From the NCBI GenBank assembly GCA_002393725.1, contig DGTJ01000024.1, positions 1 through 17,288 of the forward strand: a stretch of DNA of 17,288 bases. The letters run 5' to 3'. The DNA is from Prevotella sp. UBA4339 (lineage in GTDB: Bacteria; Bacteroidota; Bacteroidia; Bacteroidales; Bacteroidaceae). The notes beneath the pieces are model-generated. The model had not been told where the DNA came from, ran no database searches, and was given only the letters and a program-made list of their open reading frames with translations. This document shows positions 1-8,067 of the stretch, piece by piece. The position numbers were made by a program, and so were the translations under genes. How positions within the stretch are numbered: the stretch's first letter is position 1; each line of letters starts with the position of its first letter.

Positions 1-2
1 TG

Positions 3-10
3 TACTTTTG
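3..10 (+). promoter_or_regulatory. Bacteroidetes -7 promoter element (TACTTTTG)
   Basis: TACTTTTG matches the Bacteroidetes sigma-ABfr -7 consensus TAnnTTTG exactly and lies 59 bp before the ATG at 70. The -33 TTTG would lie off the left edge of the window, so only half of the promoter can be seen. It most likely drives the papain-like peptidase gene. Confidence 0.55.
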
Positions 11-69
11 CCCCGACAAAGAGCCATTCTTGCGTCCCTTTGGTAGCAAGCGAGCGGAGCTCGAGAAAT

Positions 70-867
70 ATGATTTACAGAATCATCTATAACAGAACTC
101 GCCTCCTGAAAGGAATAACGATTATTCTATTATGCTCTCTACTGACATGCTGCACCCGTCAGGAGCCTCAGCACTTCACTCATGAAGTGCTCAACCGCAT
201 GACACCCATAAAAGACCAGGGCGACAGTCCCACATGCTGGATATATGCCATGCTTGCAGCCATCGAGACGGAGCATCTCAGATGGGGCGACTCCGTCAAC
301 CTCTCACCTTATTATATAGAGAAGATGATGGAACAGGAGCCTAATGTGCCAAGCAACAAACGGGGCATGGGCAAGACGCTCATCAATCTGATACAAAAGT
401 ATGGCATTGTGGGATATGATGCCATGAGGACGGTTGACACCCCTGCCCCACGCTATGCTTTCATGCTGGGAGCTGAGTACACCACGCAGGAATTCGCACG
501 TAGCGTATGTGCTCCCGACGAGTATATAGCACTGACAAGCAATCCGAACAAGCCTTATTATAAAGAAACAGATATTGACCTTCCTGACAACTGGATGCAT
601 GACCGGTTTTACAACATTCCTATCGACTCCCTGCTCGACAAGACAGAGCGTGCTGTACGAAAGCATCATGGCGTGTGCTGGGAGAGCGAAAAACATGCTA
701 TGGCGATTGTAGGTATAGCTCACGATGATAACGGCAAGAAATACTTCATCATGAAAAACTCCTGGGGGACCAACCGTCCTTACAAAGGACTCGACTATCT
801 CTCCTTCGAGGACTTCAGGAAGGAGACTCTCGCCATAGAGATGCCACGCTCCGCCATGACAAAATAA
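70..867 (+). CDS. Papain-like (C1 family) cysteine peptidase, putative lipoprotein
   Basis: A 265-residue protein counted from the ATG at 70. A TTG at 40 is in frame, but the ATG gives a cleaner signal sequence. The papain active site is complete: Gln50 (oxyanion hole) and Cys56-Trp57 in DQGDSPTCW, His209 in HAMAIVG, and Asn230 in KNSWG. The N-terminus has positive residues, a hydrophobic stretch (about 15-26) and LLTCC, a lipobox-like site with Thr or Cys at -1 (non-canonical), so export and lipid anchoring are likely but not certain. No pro-peptide is obvious between the signal and the catalytic Cys. The family hydrolyses peptide bonds; substrate is unknown. It stands alone, converging on cysS. 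Peptidase fold: near certain. Lipoprotein: probable. Confidence 0.85.
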   Translation: MIYRIIYNRTRLLKGITIILLCSLLTCCTRQEPQHFTHEVLNRMTPIKDQGDSPTCWIYAMLAAIETEHLRWGDSVNLSPYYIEKMMEQEPNVPSNKRGMGKTLINLIQKYGIVGYDAMRTVDTPAPRYAFMLGAEYTTQEFARSVCAPDEYIALTSNPNKPYYKETDIDLPDNWMHDRFYNIPIDSLLDKTERAVRKHHGVCWESEKHAMAIVGIAHDDNGKKYFIMKNSWGTNRPYKGLDYLSFEDFRKETLAIEMPRSAMTK

Positions 868-894
868 GTGCCAGCCTCTGCAGAGACTGGCACT
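867..894. terminator. Hairpin between convergent genes
   Basis: AGTGCCAG (867-874) pairs perfectly with CTGGCACT (887-894), and the inner CTCTG/CAGAG can extend the stem. No T-run follows on the plus strand. On the minus strand the stem is followed by TTATTTTGTC, so it can act as a factor-independent terminator mainly for cysS, and perhaps protect both transcript ends. Confidence 0.6.
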
Positions 895-919
895 CATCAT
901 TCATATATCAATACACCGG

Positions 920-2428
920 CTACTTGTTCAGTTTCCAGGTTACACCGTCCTTGGTGTCTTTCACCTCGAAACCGGCAGCGGCGAGCTCGTCACGAATCTT
1001 ATCGCTGGTAGCCCAGTCTTTTTCTGCCTTAGCCTTCGCACGCAGCTCGAGCACCATGTCCACGACCTTGCCAAAAGCCTCCTCGCGTGCCTCACTGCCT
1101 CCGTTAAGCATCGCACCTTGTGCACTGCGCTTCAGACCGAGAATATCCTCAGTGAAGAGGTGCATCACTTCTGAGAGTTCCTTAAGGCAGTCGCTGCAGA
1201 TCGTTGCCTTATGGTCAACAAGCTTGTTGACAACGGTGCAGGCTTCGAAGAGATTGCTGATAACCTGTGGAGTGGCGAAGTCGTCGTTCATTGCGTCATA
1301 GCACTTCTGGCGCAGGGCCTTTACGACACGTTCTGTCTCGGCATCGCACTTATCGCCTGCCTGTACTCGATCCAGGTCGGAGATGGCGTTCATAAGCTTT
1401 TCCAGACCCTTCTCTGCTGCCACAAGGGCTTCGTTGGAGAAGTCAACCGTACCACGGTAGTGTGCAGAGAGCACGAAGAAGCGGATGGTCATAGGTGAGT
1501 AGGCCTTCTCCAGCAGGGGGTGATTGCCAGTGAAGAACTGCTCAAGGGTAATGAAGTTATTATACGACTTACCCATCTTCTGACCGTTGATAGTGAGCAT
1601 ATTGTTGTGCATCCAGTACTTCACTGCCGGATGCCCCATCGAAGCCTGTGCCTGTGCAATCTCACACTCATGATGCGGGAACACGAGGTCCATTCCGCCT
1701 CCGTGGATATCAAACTCCTCACCTAAATACTTGCGGCCCATCGCCGTACACTCACAGTGCCAGCCGGGGAAACCGTCGCTCCAAGGTGAGGGCCAGCGCA
1801 TGATATGCTCTGGCTGTGCCTTCTTCCAAAGGGCGAAGTCTGCCTGATTACGCTTCTCGCCTACACCGCCGAGATTCTCACGAGAGGCATCCTTGATATT
1901 CTCCAGGCTGCGGCCTGAGAGAATGCCATAGTGGAACTTCTTATTATAGGCTTCGATATCGAAATAAATTGAGCCGTTGCTCTCATAGGCAAAGCCATTG
2001 TCGAGTATCTGCTGCACCAGCTGCTGCTGCTCGATGATATGCCCTGTGGCATGCGGCTCTATGGAGGGGCGCAGCACATTAAGGGCATCCATCGCCTGGT
2101 GATAGCGGTTGGTATAGTACTGGGCTATCTCCATCGGCTCCAGCTGCTCCAGACGGGCTTTCTTGGCAATCTTGTCCTCGCCTTCGTCAGCATCGTGCTC
2201 CAGATGACCTACATCAGTGATGTTTCGCACGTACCTTACCTTATATCCAAGGTGCTTAAGATAACGGAAAACCACATCAAAGGTGATGGCAGGACGGGCA
2301 TGCCCCAGATGGGGATCGCCATAGACAGTCGGACCGCACACATACATGCCCACATTTGGCACGTGCAGAGGCTCAAAACGCTCCTTCTGACGCGTCAGCG
2401 TATTGTAAATAACTAATTTCGATTCCAT
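920..2428 (-). CDS. cysS: Cysteine--tRNA ligase
   Basis: A 502-residue class I aminoacyl-tRNA synthetase that charges tRNA-Cys with cysteine in the cytoplasm. The signatures are present: CGPTVYGDPHLGH (31-43, containing the HIGH-type motif HLGH and the first zinc Cys), GWHCECTAM (222-230) and FPHHE (250-254) supplying the other zinc ligands, and KMGKS (284-288). The C-terminus carries the helical DALR/anticodon-binding region ending in DGVTWKLNK. Length is slightly above the usual 460-490. The ATG overlaps the stop codon of the upstream CoA-transferase gene by one base (TAATG), indicating co-transcription and translational coupling from the promoter at 3961-3968. Confidence 0.98.
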   Translation of the reverse strand: MESKLVIYNTLTRQKERFEPLHVPNVGMYVCGPTVYGDPHLGHARPAITFDVVFRYLKHLGYKVRYVRNITDVGHLEHDADEGEDKIAKKARLEQLEPMEIAQYYTNRYHQAMDALNVLRPSIEPHATGHIIEQQQLVQQILDNGFAYESNGSIYFDIEAYNKKFHYGILSGRSLENIKDASRENLGGVGEKRNQADFALWKKAQPEHIMRWPSPWSDGFPGWHCECTAMGRKYLGEEFDIHGGGMDLVFPHHECEIAQAQASMGHPAVKYWMHNNMLTINGQKMGKSYNNFITLEQFFTGNHPLLEKAYSPMTIRFFVLSAHYRGTVDFSNEALVAAEKGLEKLMNAISDLDRVQAGDKCDAETERVVKALRQKCYDAMNDDFATPQVISNLFEACTVVNKLVDHKATICSDCLKELSEVMHLFTEDILGLKRSAQGAMLNGGSEAREEAFGKVVDMVLELRAKAKAEKDWATSDKIRDELAAAGFEVKDTKDGVTWKLNK

Positions 2429-3933
2429 TACTTAACGTATTCAGCAAAATCTGTCAGTTTCATGTCGCCCTTGCGAGCCAGCGTGTCGTGCATGGCGAAG
2501 GCAGCAGGCAGGTTGTGACGGGTCTGACCCATCTTCGAGATCTTCAGATAGTCCCAGAGCAGCTGCTTGTAGTCAGGATGTGCACAGTTCTCGATGATGC
2601 ACTCTGCACGCTGGGCAGGGCTCTTTCCGCGAAGGTCGGCAATACCCTGCTCCGTCACGATGATGTTCACATCGTGCTCCGAGCTGTCCTGATGGCTTAC
2701 GAATGGTACGATGGAAGAGATGACACCACCCTTTGCCACAGAAGGACAAGTGAAGATGCTCAGGTATGCATTGCGGATGAAGTCACCCGAGCCACCGATA
2801 CCGTTCATCATCTTCGTACCGCTGATATGTGTGGAGTTCACGTTGCCATACAGGTCAGCCTCGATGGCTGTATTGATGGCGATGACACCTAAGCGGCGGA
2901 TAATCTCTGGCGAGTTGGAAATCTCACTCTGACGCAGGGTGAGGTGCTGCTTCATATAGTCCATATTGTCGTAGACTTCCATCAGGCATTCGTTGGACAC
3001 CGTAAGTGAACAAGCTGAAGCGTCCTTGACACGACCATTGAGCATCATCTCAATCACTGAGTTCTGGATCACCTCCGTATAGATATTGAAGTCGGGCACG
3101 TGCTTATCCTCACCCAGTGCACCGAGGATGGCGTTAGCCGTAGAGCCCACACCGCTTTGCAGTGGCAGGAACTCCTTTGGAATACGGCCCTTGTGCATCT
3201 CCTCAACGAGGAACTCTGCCGTAAGGAATCCGATCTTATCCGTTACAGGGTCGCTGTCCTTGAAGGCACGGGCCTCGTCGGGGATATTACACTCAACGAC
3301 ACCTACCACCTTCTCCTTAGGGATACATACATAAGGCTTTCCGATACGGTCGCCTACATGCTCGATGGGGATTGCCTTGCGATAAGGAGGATCGAGAGGT
3401 TCATACACGTCGTGGATGAACTTGGCATTCGGATTATGGAATGAGTTCAGCTCGAGAATCACATGCTTTGCCAGACGTGCGGCTGTGGGAGAGATGCCTC
3501 CTGCAGCTGTGAGGTACACGTGATAGTCGTTGCCTGCCTCTTCGATGTCACACACCTCGAGGATAGCCCAGTCCACATCACCATAGAAGCCATAGCGCAA
3601 CTCCTGTGCCATGTGACTCAGGTGCAGGTCATTGTATGGTATCTCGCCCAGATTCACATGCTTACGGAAATCGGGGTTCGTGGTATAGGGAGCACGATAG
3701 AGTATCGCCTGTGCATTTGCAAGGTCGCCATCGGTACTCTGGCCTGTTGAAGCGCCGGTGAAAATAGCCACTTTGAACTCGCGTCCTGCCTCATGCTCGG
3801 CAACGGCAATCTTTGCCAATTCCTTGGTGGTAGCCTTGGCCACACCGGCAGGAGTAAAACCACTCATGGCGATATGGTCGCCATTCTTAATCAGTGCTGC
3901 AGCCTCTGCAGCAGTAATACGTGTATAAGCCAT
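2428..3933 (-). CDS. Succinyl-CoA/acetyl-CoA:carboxylate CoA-transferase (acetyl-CoA hydrolase/transferase family)
   Basis: A 501-residue class I CoA-transferase. The catalytic glutamate is expected at Glu287 in IYTEVIQ, which forms the glutamyl-CoA thioester. The oxyanion/CoA-binding glycine-rich loop is GIGGSGDF (378-385), and VTEQGIADLRGKSP (426-439) is the usual C-terminal family motif. Homologues move CoA between succinyl-CoA and acetate or propionate, which fits acetate, succinate and propionate fermentation in Bacteroidales. Acceptor preference cannot be read from sequence, so I do not assign cat1 or scpC. It is the first gene of an operon with cysS, an odd metabolic/translation pairing held together by the one-base overlap. 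Confidence 0.93.
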   Translation of the reverse strand: MAYTRITAAEAAALIKNGDHIAMSGFTPAGVAKATTKELAKIAVAEHEAGREFKVAIFTGASTGQSTDGDLANAQAILYRAPYTTNPDFRKHVNLGEIPYNDLHLSHMAQELRYGFYGDVDWAILEVCDIEEAGNDYHVYLTAAGGISPTAARLAKHVILELNSFHNPNAKFIHDVYEPLDPPYRKAIPIEHVGDRIGKPYVCIPKEKVVGVVECNIPDEARAFKDSDPVTDKIGFLTAEFLVEEMHKGRIPKEFLPLQSGVGSTANAILGALGEDKHVPDFNIYTEVIQNSVIEMMLNGRVKDASACSLTVSNECLMEVYDNMDYMKQHLTLRQSEISNSPEIIRRLGVIAINTAIEADLYGNVNSTHISGTKMMNGIGGSGDFIRNAYLSIFTCPSVAKGGVISSIVPFVSHQDSSEHDVNIIVTEQGIADLRGKSPAQRAECIIENCAHPDYKQLLWDYLKISKMGQTRHNLPAAFAMHDTLARKGDMKLTDFAEYVK

Positions 3934-3960
3934 AATTTTTCAAATTTGCAAATTTGTGTG

Positions 3961-3968
3961 CAAAATTA
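3961..3968 (-). promoter_or_regulatory. -7 promoter element (TAATTTTG) for the CoA-transferase/cysS operon
   Basis: The reverse complement reads TAATTTTG, an exact TAnnTTTG match, 27 bp upstream of the CoA-transferase ATG. No clean -33 TTTG is visible at the expected distance. Confidence 0.6.
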
Positions 3969-3982
3969 CAAGTTTTTGGGGA

Positions 3983-4037
3983 GTTAAAGGAGATATGGAA
4001 GTTAAAAGAAGTTAGAAGGAGTTAAAAGGAGTTAGAG
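3983..4037. repeat. Degenerate 10-bp tandem repeat (GTTAAAAGGA)
   Basis: Exact 10-bp units run from 4001 to 4030 (GTTAAAAGAA, GTTAGAAGGA, GTTAAAAGGA) and continue as GTTAGAG at 4031. A fourth, separated copy (GTTAAAGG) starts at 3983. The array supplies the TAA stop of the hemolysin III gene (4032-4034) and fills the gap before the CoA-transferase promoter. It cannot be placed in a named repeat family from sequence alone. Confidence 0.8.
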
Positions 4038-4718
4038 TTGATCCATCAGGACGTCCCATACTGCGATTATATGACAGACGCTACCGGCAAGGACAAAGAA
4101 ATGAAACACGGAATGCATGTATTTTCGCTTGTTCAGTGAGTAGAACAAGGCACCTGTGATATAGCACACGCCCTCAGCGACTATCCAGATGAATGCTGCT
4201 GTAGACACAGAATCGATAAGTGGTTTGAAAGCCACGAGCACACTAAGGCCCATACCTACAAAGCAGAAGGTCTCAAGGTTGGAATGCTCCTTCAAGTGAA
4301 TGAAACTCACGACAGTACCGGCAATGGCACATGCCCACACGAAGATGAAGAGGCTCCATCCCCAGTATCCCTGTTCACGTAGTGCAATAAGCGTCAGTGG
4401 CGAATACGAGCCTGCGATGTGCCAGTAGATAGCAGCATGATCCCACTTCCGCAGGCGCTCCTTCCACTTTGAGCGATGGCCAAGCAGTCCTCCTGAGGAA
4501 TATCGCTCATAGGCCGGCAGGGCATGGTAAAGAGTAGAGGCGATATACGAGCCAAGCATACCGAACAGGTAGAGTATCACCCCCACCCTCGCCCAGTTAT
4601 TGTCGCTCTGAAAGCACCACACCAGGAAGATGATGCCGATCACGACACCTAAAAGAATGCCTCCACCATGCGAGGAGGCATTCAATATCTCTTCCTTCTT
4701 AGTGTAACGAATGGCCAT
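4032..4718 (-). CDS. Hemolysin III / PAQR family seven-helix membrane protein
   Basis: A 228-residue protein with about seven hydrophobic segments. Family motifs are clear: EEILNASSHGGG (9-20), STLYHALP (61-68), WDHAAIYWHIAGSYSP (92-107) and HSVFHFFVLAGS (202-213). His65, Asp93 and His202/His206 match the conserved putative zinc-binding set of PAQR proteins. The family was named for a Bacillus cereus hemolysin, but most bacterial members have no shown lytic activity and may be membrane hydrolases or stress proteins, so hemolysis should not be assumed. Five bases separate it from the rnr stop codon, so it is probably transcribed with rnr. Confidence 0.9.
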   Translation of the reverse strand: MAIRYTKKEEILNASSHGGGILLGVVIGIIFLVWCFQSDNNWARVGVILYLFGMLGSYIASTLYHALPAYERYSSGGLLGHRSKWKERLRKWDHAAIYWHIAGSYSPLTLIALREQGYWGWSLFIFVWACAIAGTVVSFIHLKEHSNLETFCFVGMGLSVLVAFKPLIDSVSTAAFIWIVAEGVCYITGALFYSLNKRKYMHSVFHFFVLAGSVCHIIAVWDVLMDQL

Positions 4719-4723
4719 CAGGC

Positions 4724-6934
4724 TTAATCATCTGCCAAGGTGAAGTCGAGCTGCTTGCGCTCTACGTTTGCTCGTGCCACCTTGATACGTATCGGGTCGC
4801 CAAGCTGATACTTGGTATGGTGGCGGCGCCCGACGATTATGAAGTTCTTCTCGTCGAAGTCGTAGTAGTCGTTGCCCAGGTCGCGGATAGGTATCATTCC
4901 CTCACAGTGGTTCTCGTCTATCTGGGCATAGATGCCGTATGATGTAAGGCCTGAGATGTGCGCATCGTAGGTGTTGCCGATCTTATCCTCCATAAACTCC
5001 ACCATCTTGTACTTGATAGAATCGCGCTCTGCGTTCTGTGATATCTGCTCCATGTCGCTGCAGTGCTCACAGAACTCCTCATACTTGTCCTTATTGGCGG
5101 AACGGGCACCATTCTGATACTTGGTAAGCAGGCGATGAACCATCATATCCGGATAACGTCGTATGGGCGATGTGAAATGAGTATAGTAGTCGAAAGCGAG
5201 ACCATAGTGGCCGATGTTATGCACACTGTATTTCGCCTTCATCATCGCCCTGAGGGCTACTGTCTCGATGGCATTCTGCTCACGAGTACCCTGGGCATCG
5301 GCCATCAAGCTGTTAAGCGACTTCGTGATAGCCCCCTTTGTACCGCTGGTCTTCACCTTATAACCGAACTTCGACACGAACTGGCGCAGGTTCTCGAGTT
5401 TCTGTGGATCAGGCTGGTCGTGGACACGATAAGGCAACGTCTTGGCCTTCTGTCCCTTCTTCACGCGGCCTATCGATTCAGCAACCGTCTTATTGGCCAG
5501 CAGCATGAACTCCTCGATAAGCTTATTGGCATCCTTCGACACCTTGAAATACGCCTTCACGGGCTTGCCGTTCTCATCAATATCAAAATGCAGTTCCTCA
5601 CGGTCGAACTTCACGCTTCCATTCTTGAACCGTGCTTCACGCAGCTTCTTAGCCAGTGCATCGAGCTTAACAAGCTCCTCCGCATATTCTCCCTTCAATT
5701 TCCGGGCAGGAGTATTCTCCTTCCTCCTTTCTCCTTCCTCCTTCCTCGTATCCTCTGCAACTCCATTATCCTCCAACAACTGCTGCACCTCCTCATAAGC
5801 ATAGCGTCGATTACTCCTTATCACGGTATGAGCCAGATGCCACTTCTTGATGTTGGCTTCATCATCGAGCTGGAATATTACACTGTAGCAGAGCTTCTCC
5901 TCGTCAGGACGCAGAGAGCAGATGAAGTTACAGAGACGCTCAGGCAGCATCGGGATGGTGCGGTCAACAAGATATATGCTCGTAGCACGGTTGTATGCCT
6001 CCTTGTCGATGGCAGAGCCCTCACGGACATAGTGGCTCACATCAGCGATGTGCACGCCCACCTCCCAGAGTCCGCCATCAAGCTTACGGATACTCAGGGC
6101 ATCGTCGAAGTCCTTTGCATCCTTGGGGTCGATAGTACAAGTGAAGACATCACGGAAATCCTCGCGACGGTCTATTTCCTGCTGCGTGATAGTGGCGTCG
6201 ATCTTCTCTGCAGCATCCTCCACATTCTTAGGATACTTGTACGGCAGGTTGTACTGTGCAAGTATCGCATGCATCTCGGCATTGTTCTCGCCAGTCTTTC
6301 CGAGCACATCGACCACTGAGCCAATGATGTTCTTGTGCTCGCTGTCAGGCCACTGCACCACCTTCACCACAGCCTTGTCATCCGTCTTGCCACCCTTGAG
6401 TTTCCTTTTGGGGATAATGATATCGTGGATGAAATTGGGGTCTTGCGGTATGAGGAATGCCATATCCTTCTCCACACGCAGCTTTCCAACGATCTGGTCG
6501 TGGGCACGCTTCACGATCTCTATCACCATCGCCTCCTTGATATGCTTGTCACGACGGGCCATATACGACACCTTTACCTTGTCGCCATCCATTGCCGACA
6601 TTGAGTTGCGCTCTGCGACAAACACAGGAGTACCGCCATCATTAGGCAGGAAAGAGTTTCGCCCGTTTGCCTTGCGACGGAACGTACCCTCCTGCACCTG
6701 AGTCTTCAGATTCAGGCGATACGAGTTGTCGCTGACCTTCAAGAGGAAGTCATCCCATGCCATCTCCTCCATCACGTCGATGGCAAGCATCTTAAGAGGA
6801 TGAGTGTCAAACTTAAGAACTTTGAATATCTGCTTGAACGAGAATGTCTCGTTAGGGTTATGCTGAAACAGGTTCTGTAACAGTTCACTTACCTGCTTTT
6901 TACCCAGTCGCTTTCCGCCTTTCTTCTTTCCCAT
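4724..6934 (-). CDS. rnr: Ribonuclease R (3'-5' exoribonuclease, RNB family)
   Basis: A 736-residue protein from the ATG at 6934. An in-frame TTG at 6964 is rejected because it sits inside the -7 element at 6962-6969. Layout: Lys-rich N-terminus, winged-helix/cold-shock region (about 20-230), RNB catalytic domain with TIDPKDAKDFDDAL holding the metal-binding Asp269, Asp275, Asp277 and Asp278, and an S1 domain at the C-terminus (DAHISGLTSYGIYAQI onwards). It degrades structured mRNA and rRNA. An odd, strongly charged Glu/Arg/Lys stretch (about 396-407) is encoded by an in-frame purine-rich repeat. The gene starts an operon with the hemolysin III gene. Confidence 0.96.
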   Translation of the reverse strand: MGKKKGGKRLGKKQVSELLQNLFQHNPNETFSFKQIFKVLKFDTHPLKMLAIDVMEEMAWDDFLLKVSDNSYRLNLKTQVQEGTFRRKANGRNSFLPNDGGTPVFVAERNSMSAMDGDKVKVSYMARRDKHIKEAMVIEIVKRAHDQIVGKLRVEKDMAFLIPQDPNFIHDIIIPKRKLKGGKTDDKAVVKVVQWPDSEHKNIIGSVVDVLGKTGENNAEMHAILAQYNLPYKYPKNVEDAAEKIDATITQQEIDRREDFRDVFTCTIDPKDAKDFDDALSIRKLDGGLWEVGVHIADVSHYVREGSAIDKEAYNRATSIYLVDRTIPMLPERLCNFICSLRPDEEKLCYSVIFQLDDEANIKKWHLAHTVIRSNRRYAYEEVQQLLEDNGVAEDTRKEEGERRKENTPARKLKGEYAEELVKLDALAKKLREARFKNGSVKFDREELHFDIDENGKPVKAYFKVSKDANKLIEEFMLLANKTVAESIGRVKKGQKAKTLPYRVHDQPDPQKLENLRQFVSKFGYKVKTSGTKGAITKSLNSLMADAQGTREQNAIETVALRAMMKAKYSVHNIGHYGLAFDYYTHFTSPIRRYPDMMVHRLLTKYQNGARSANKDKYEEFCEHCSDMEQISQNAERDSIKYKMVEFMEDKIGNTYDAHISGLTSYGIYAQIDENHCEGMIPIRDLGNDYYDFDEKNFIIVGRRHHTKYQLGDPIRIKVARANVERKQLDFTLADD
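5716..5747 (-). repeat. Purine-rich low-complexity repeat inside rnr
   Basis: On the plus strand CTCCTTCCTCCTTT and CTCCTTCCTCCTTCCT follow each other directly. On the coding strand these are AGGAAGGAGG-type units. The insertion is in frame and encodes RKEEGERRKEN, which looks foreign to the RNB domain around it. Confidence 0.75.
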
Positions 6935-6961
6935 AGACTTGTCGTTTTTGTTTTCTGGAGG

Positions 6962-6969
6962 CAAAGATA
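6962..6969 (-). promoter_or_regulatory. rnr: -7 promoter element (TATCTTTG) for rnr
   Basis: The reverse complement reads TATCTTTG, an exact TAnnTTTG. It is 27 bp upstream of the ATG at 6934 and overlaps the in-frame TTG at 6964, which therefore cannot be the start. It is back to back with the plus-strand promoter at 7014-7021. Confidence 0.65.
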
Positions 6970-7013
6970 CAAATTTTTTTTAGATAATGAAAGAATCTTT
7001 GCGAAAAATAATG

Positions 7014-7021
7014 TACCTTTG
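7014..7021 (+). promoter_or_regulatory. -7 promoter element (TACCTTTG) for the epimerase/PAP2 operon
   Basis: TACCTTTG matches the consensus exactly and ends 19 bp before the ATG at 7041, giving a very short leader. The only nearby TTTG (6998-7001) is just 12 bp upstream, too close for the usual 19-21 bp spacing, so the -33 element is unclear. Confidence 0.65.
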
Positions 7022-7040
7022 CAGTCGAATTAGAAAACAG

Positions 7041-8036
7041 ATGAAGATATTAATCACAGGAGCGAGCGGTTTTATCGGCTCTTTTATCGTTGAGGAAGCC
7101 CTGAAGAGAGGCTTCGACACTTGGGCAGCCGTACGCAAGAGCAGCTCCAGGGAGTATCTGCAGGACAAGCGCATAAACTTCATCGAACTGAACCTCTCAT
7201 CGAAGGAACAGCTCGTGGAACAGCTGCGAGGCCACGACTTCGACTATGTGGTGCATGCAGCAGGAGTGACGAAGTGCCTTAACAAGCAGGACTTCCGCCG
7301 CATAAACACAGATGGCACTAAGAACCTCGCTGATGCCATCCTCGAACTTCAGATGCCACTGAAGCGCTTTGTCTTTGTGAGCAGCCTTAGCATCTTCGGT
7401 GCCATCAGGGAGCAGCAGCCATACGAAGAGATACGTGAGAGCGACACTCCACAACCGAATACCGAGTACGGGCGAAGCAAACTGGCTGCAGAGCAGTATC
7501 TGGAGTCGATTGCCCTGCGCCTACCTTATATTATATTAAGGCCAACGGGAGTATACGGCCCTCGTGAGAAAGACTACTACATGATGGCGAAGACCATCAA
7601 GCAGCATTCCGACTTTGCCGTAGGATTCAAGCGTCAGGACATCACCTTCGTCTATGTCACCGACGTGGTGCAGGCTGTCTTCCTCGCACTCGAGAAGGGT
7701 GAGAACGGCAGGAAATTCTTCCTCTCCGACGGTGAGGTGTATCAGAGCAGCACGTTCAGCGACCTTATCCATGAGGAGTTGGGACGCCCCTGGTGGATAC
7801 GTGTCACCGCCCCTGAATGGATATTAAGGATCATCACTTTCTTCGGAGAACATATAGGAAGGATGACGGGCAAGGTGACTGCACTCAACAACGACAAGTA
7901 TAATATCCTGCGCCAGCGCAACTGGCGGTGCGACATACAGCCTGCAATCGACGAACTGGGCTATAAGCCTACAGTGAAACTTGCTGAAGGGGTAAAACGT
8001 ACCATCAAATGGTATAAGGATAACGGATGGCTGTAG
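7041..8036 (+). CDS. NAD(P)-dependent epimerase/dehydratase (extended SDR family)
   Basis: A 331-residue protein. The start at 7041 is chosen over an in-frame ATG at 6987 because the promoter element 7014-7021 lies between them and because KILITGASGFIG then begins at residue 2, as is usual. The Rossmann dinucleotide site is G7xxG10xxG13. The catalytic set is Ser114/Ser115 (FVSSLS) with Tyr143 and Lys147 (YGRSK). Members act on nucleotide sugars or 3-beta-hydroxysteroid-like and other lipid substrates; the substrate cannot be told from sequence. The downstream PAP2/AUR1-type gene hints at a role in envelope lipid or glycolipid synthesis. Confidence 0.88.
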   Translation: MKILITGASGFIGSFIVEEALKRGFDTWAAVRKSSSREYLQDKRINFIELNLSSKEQLVEQLRGHDFDYVVHAAGVTKCLNKQDFRRINTDGTKNLADAILELQMPLKRFVFVSSLSIFGAIREQQPYEEIRESDTPQPNTEYGRSKLAAEQYLESIALRLPYIILRPTGVYGPREKDYYMMAKTIKQHSDFAVGFKRQDITFVYVTDVVQAVFLALEKGENGRKFFLSDGEVYQSSTFSDLIHEELGRPWWIRVTAPEWILRIITFFGEHIGRMTGKVTALNNDKYNILRQRNWRCDIQPAIDELGYKPTVKLAEGVKRTIKWYKDNGWL

Positions 8037-8067
8037 AAGATTGAACATTGAAGATTGAACATTGAAG
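8036..8067 (+). repeat. 14-bp tandem repeat GAAGATTGAACATT (2.3 copies)
   Basis: Copies lie at 8036-8049 and 8050-8063, with a partial GAAG at 8064-8067. The array begins at the last base of the epimerase stop codon and contains the only plausible upstream start (TTG, 8062) of the PAP2-like gene. Its reverse complement reads TTCAATGTTCAATC-like, which resembles intergenic filler I recall from Bacteroidales genomes (memory, not checked). Confidence 0.85.

Noticed and set aside
40..69. TTG start at 40 for the papain-like peptidase
   Set aside because: The ATG at 70 gives a shorter N-terminus with a normal signal sequence; the ten extra residues add nothing recognisable.
4032..4718. Calling the PAQR protein a true hemolysin
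   Set aside because: The family name is historical; the sequence shows membrane helices and metal-binding positions, not lytic activity.
5063..6319. A 418-codon open frame on the plus strand opposite rnr
   Set aside because: It lies wholly antisense to the RNB domain, whose catalytic motifs are intact, and its translation shows no recognisable domain or start signal.
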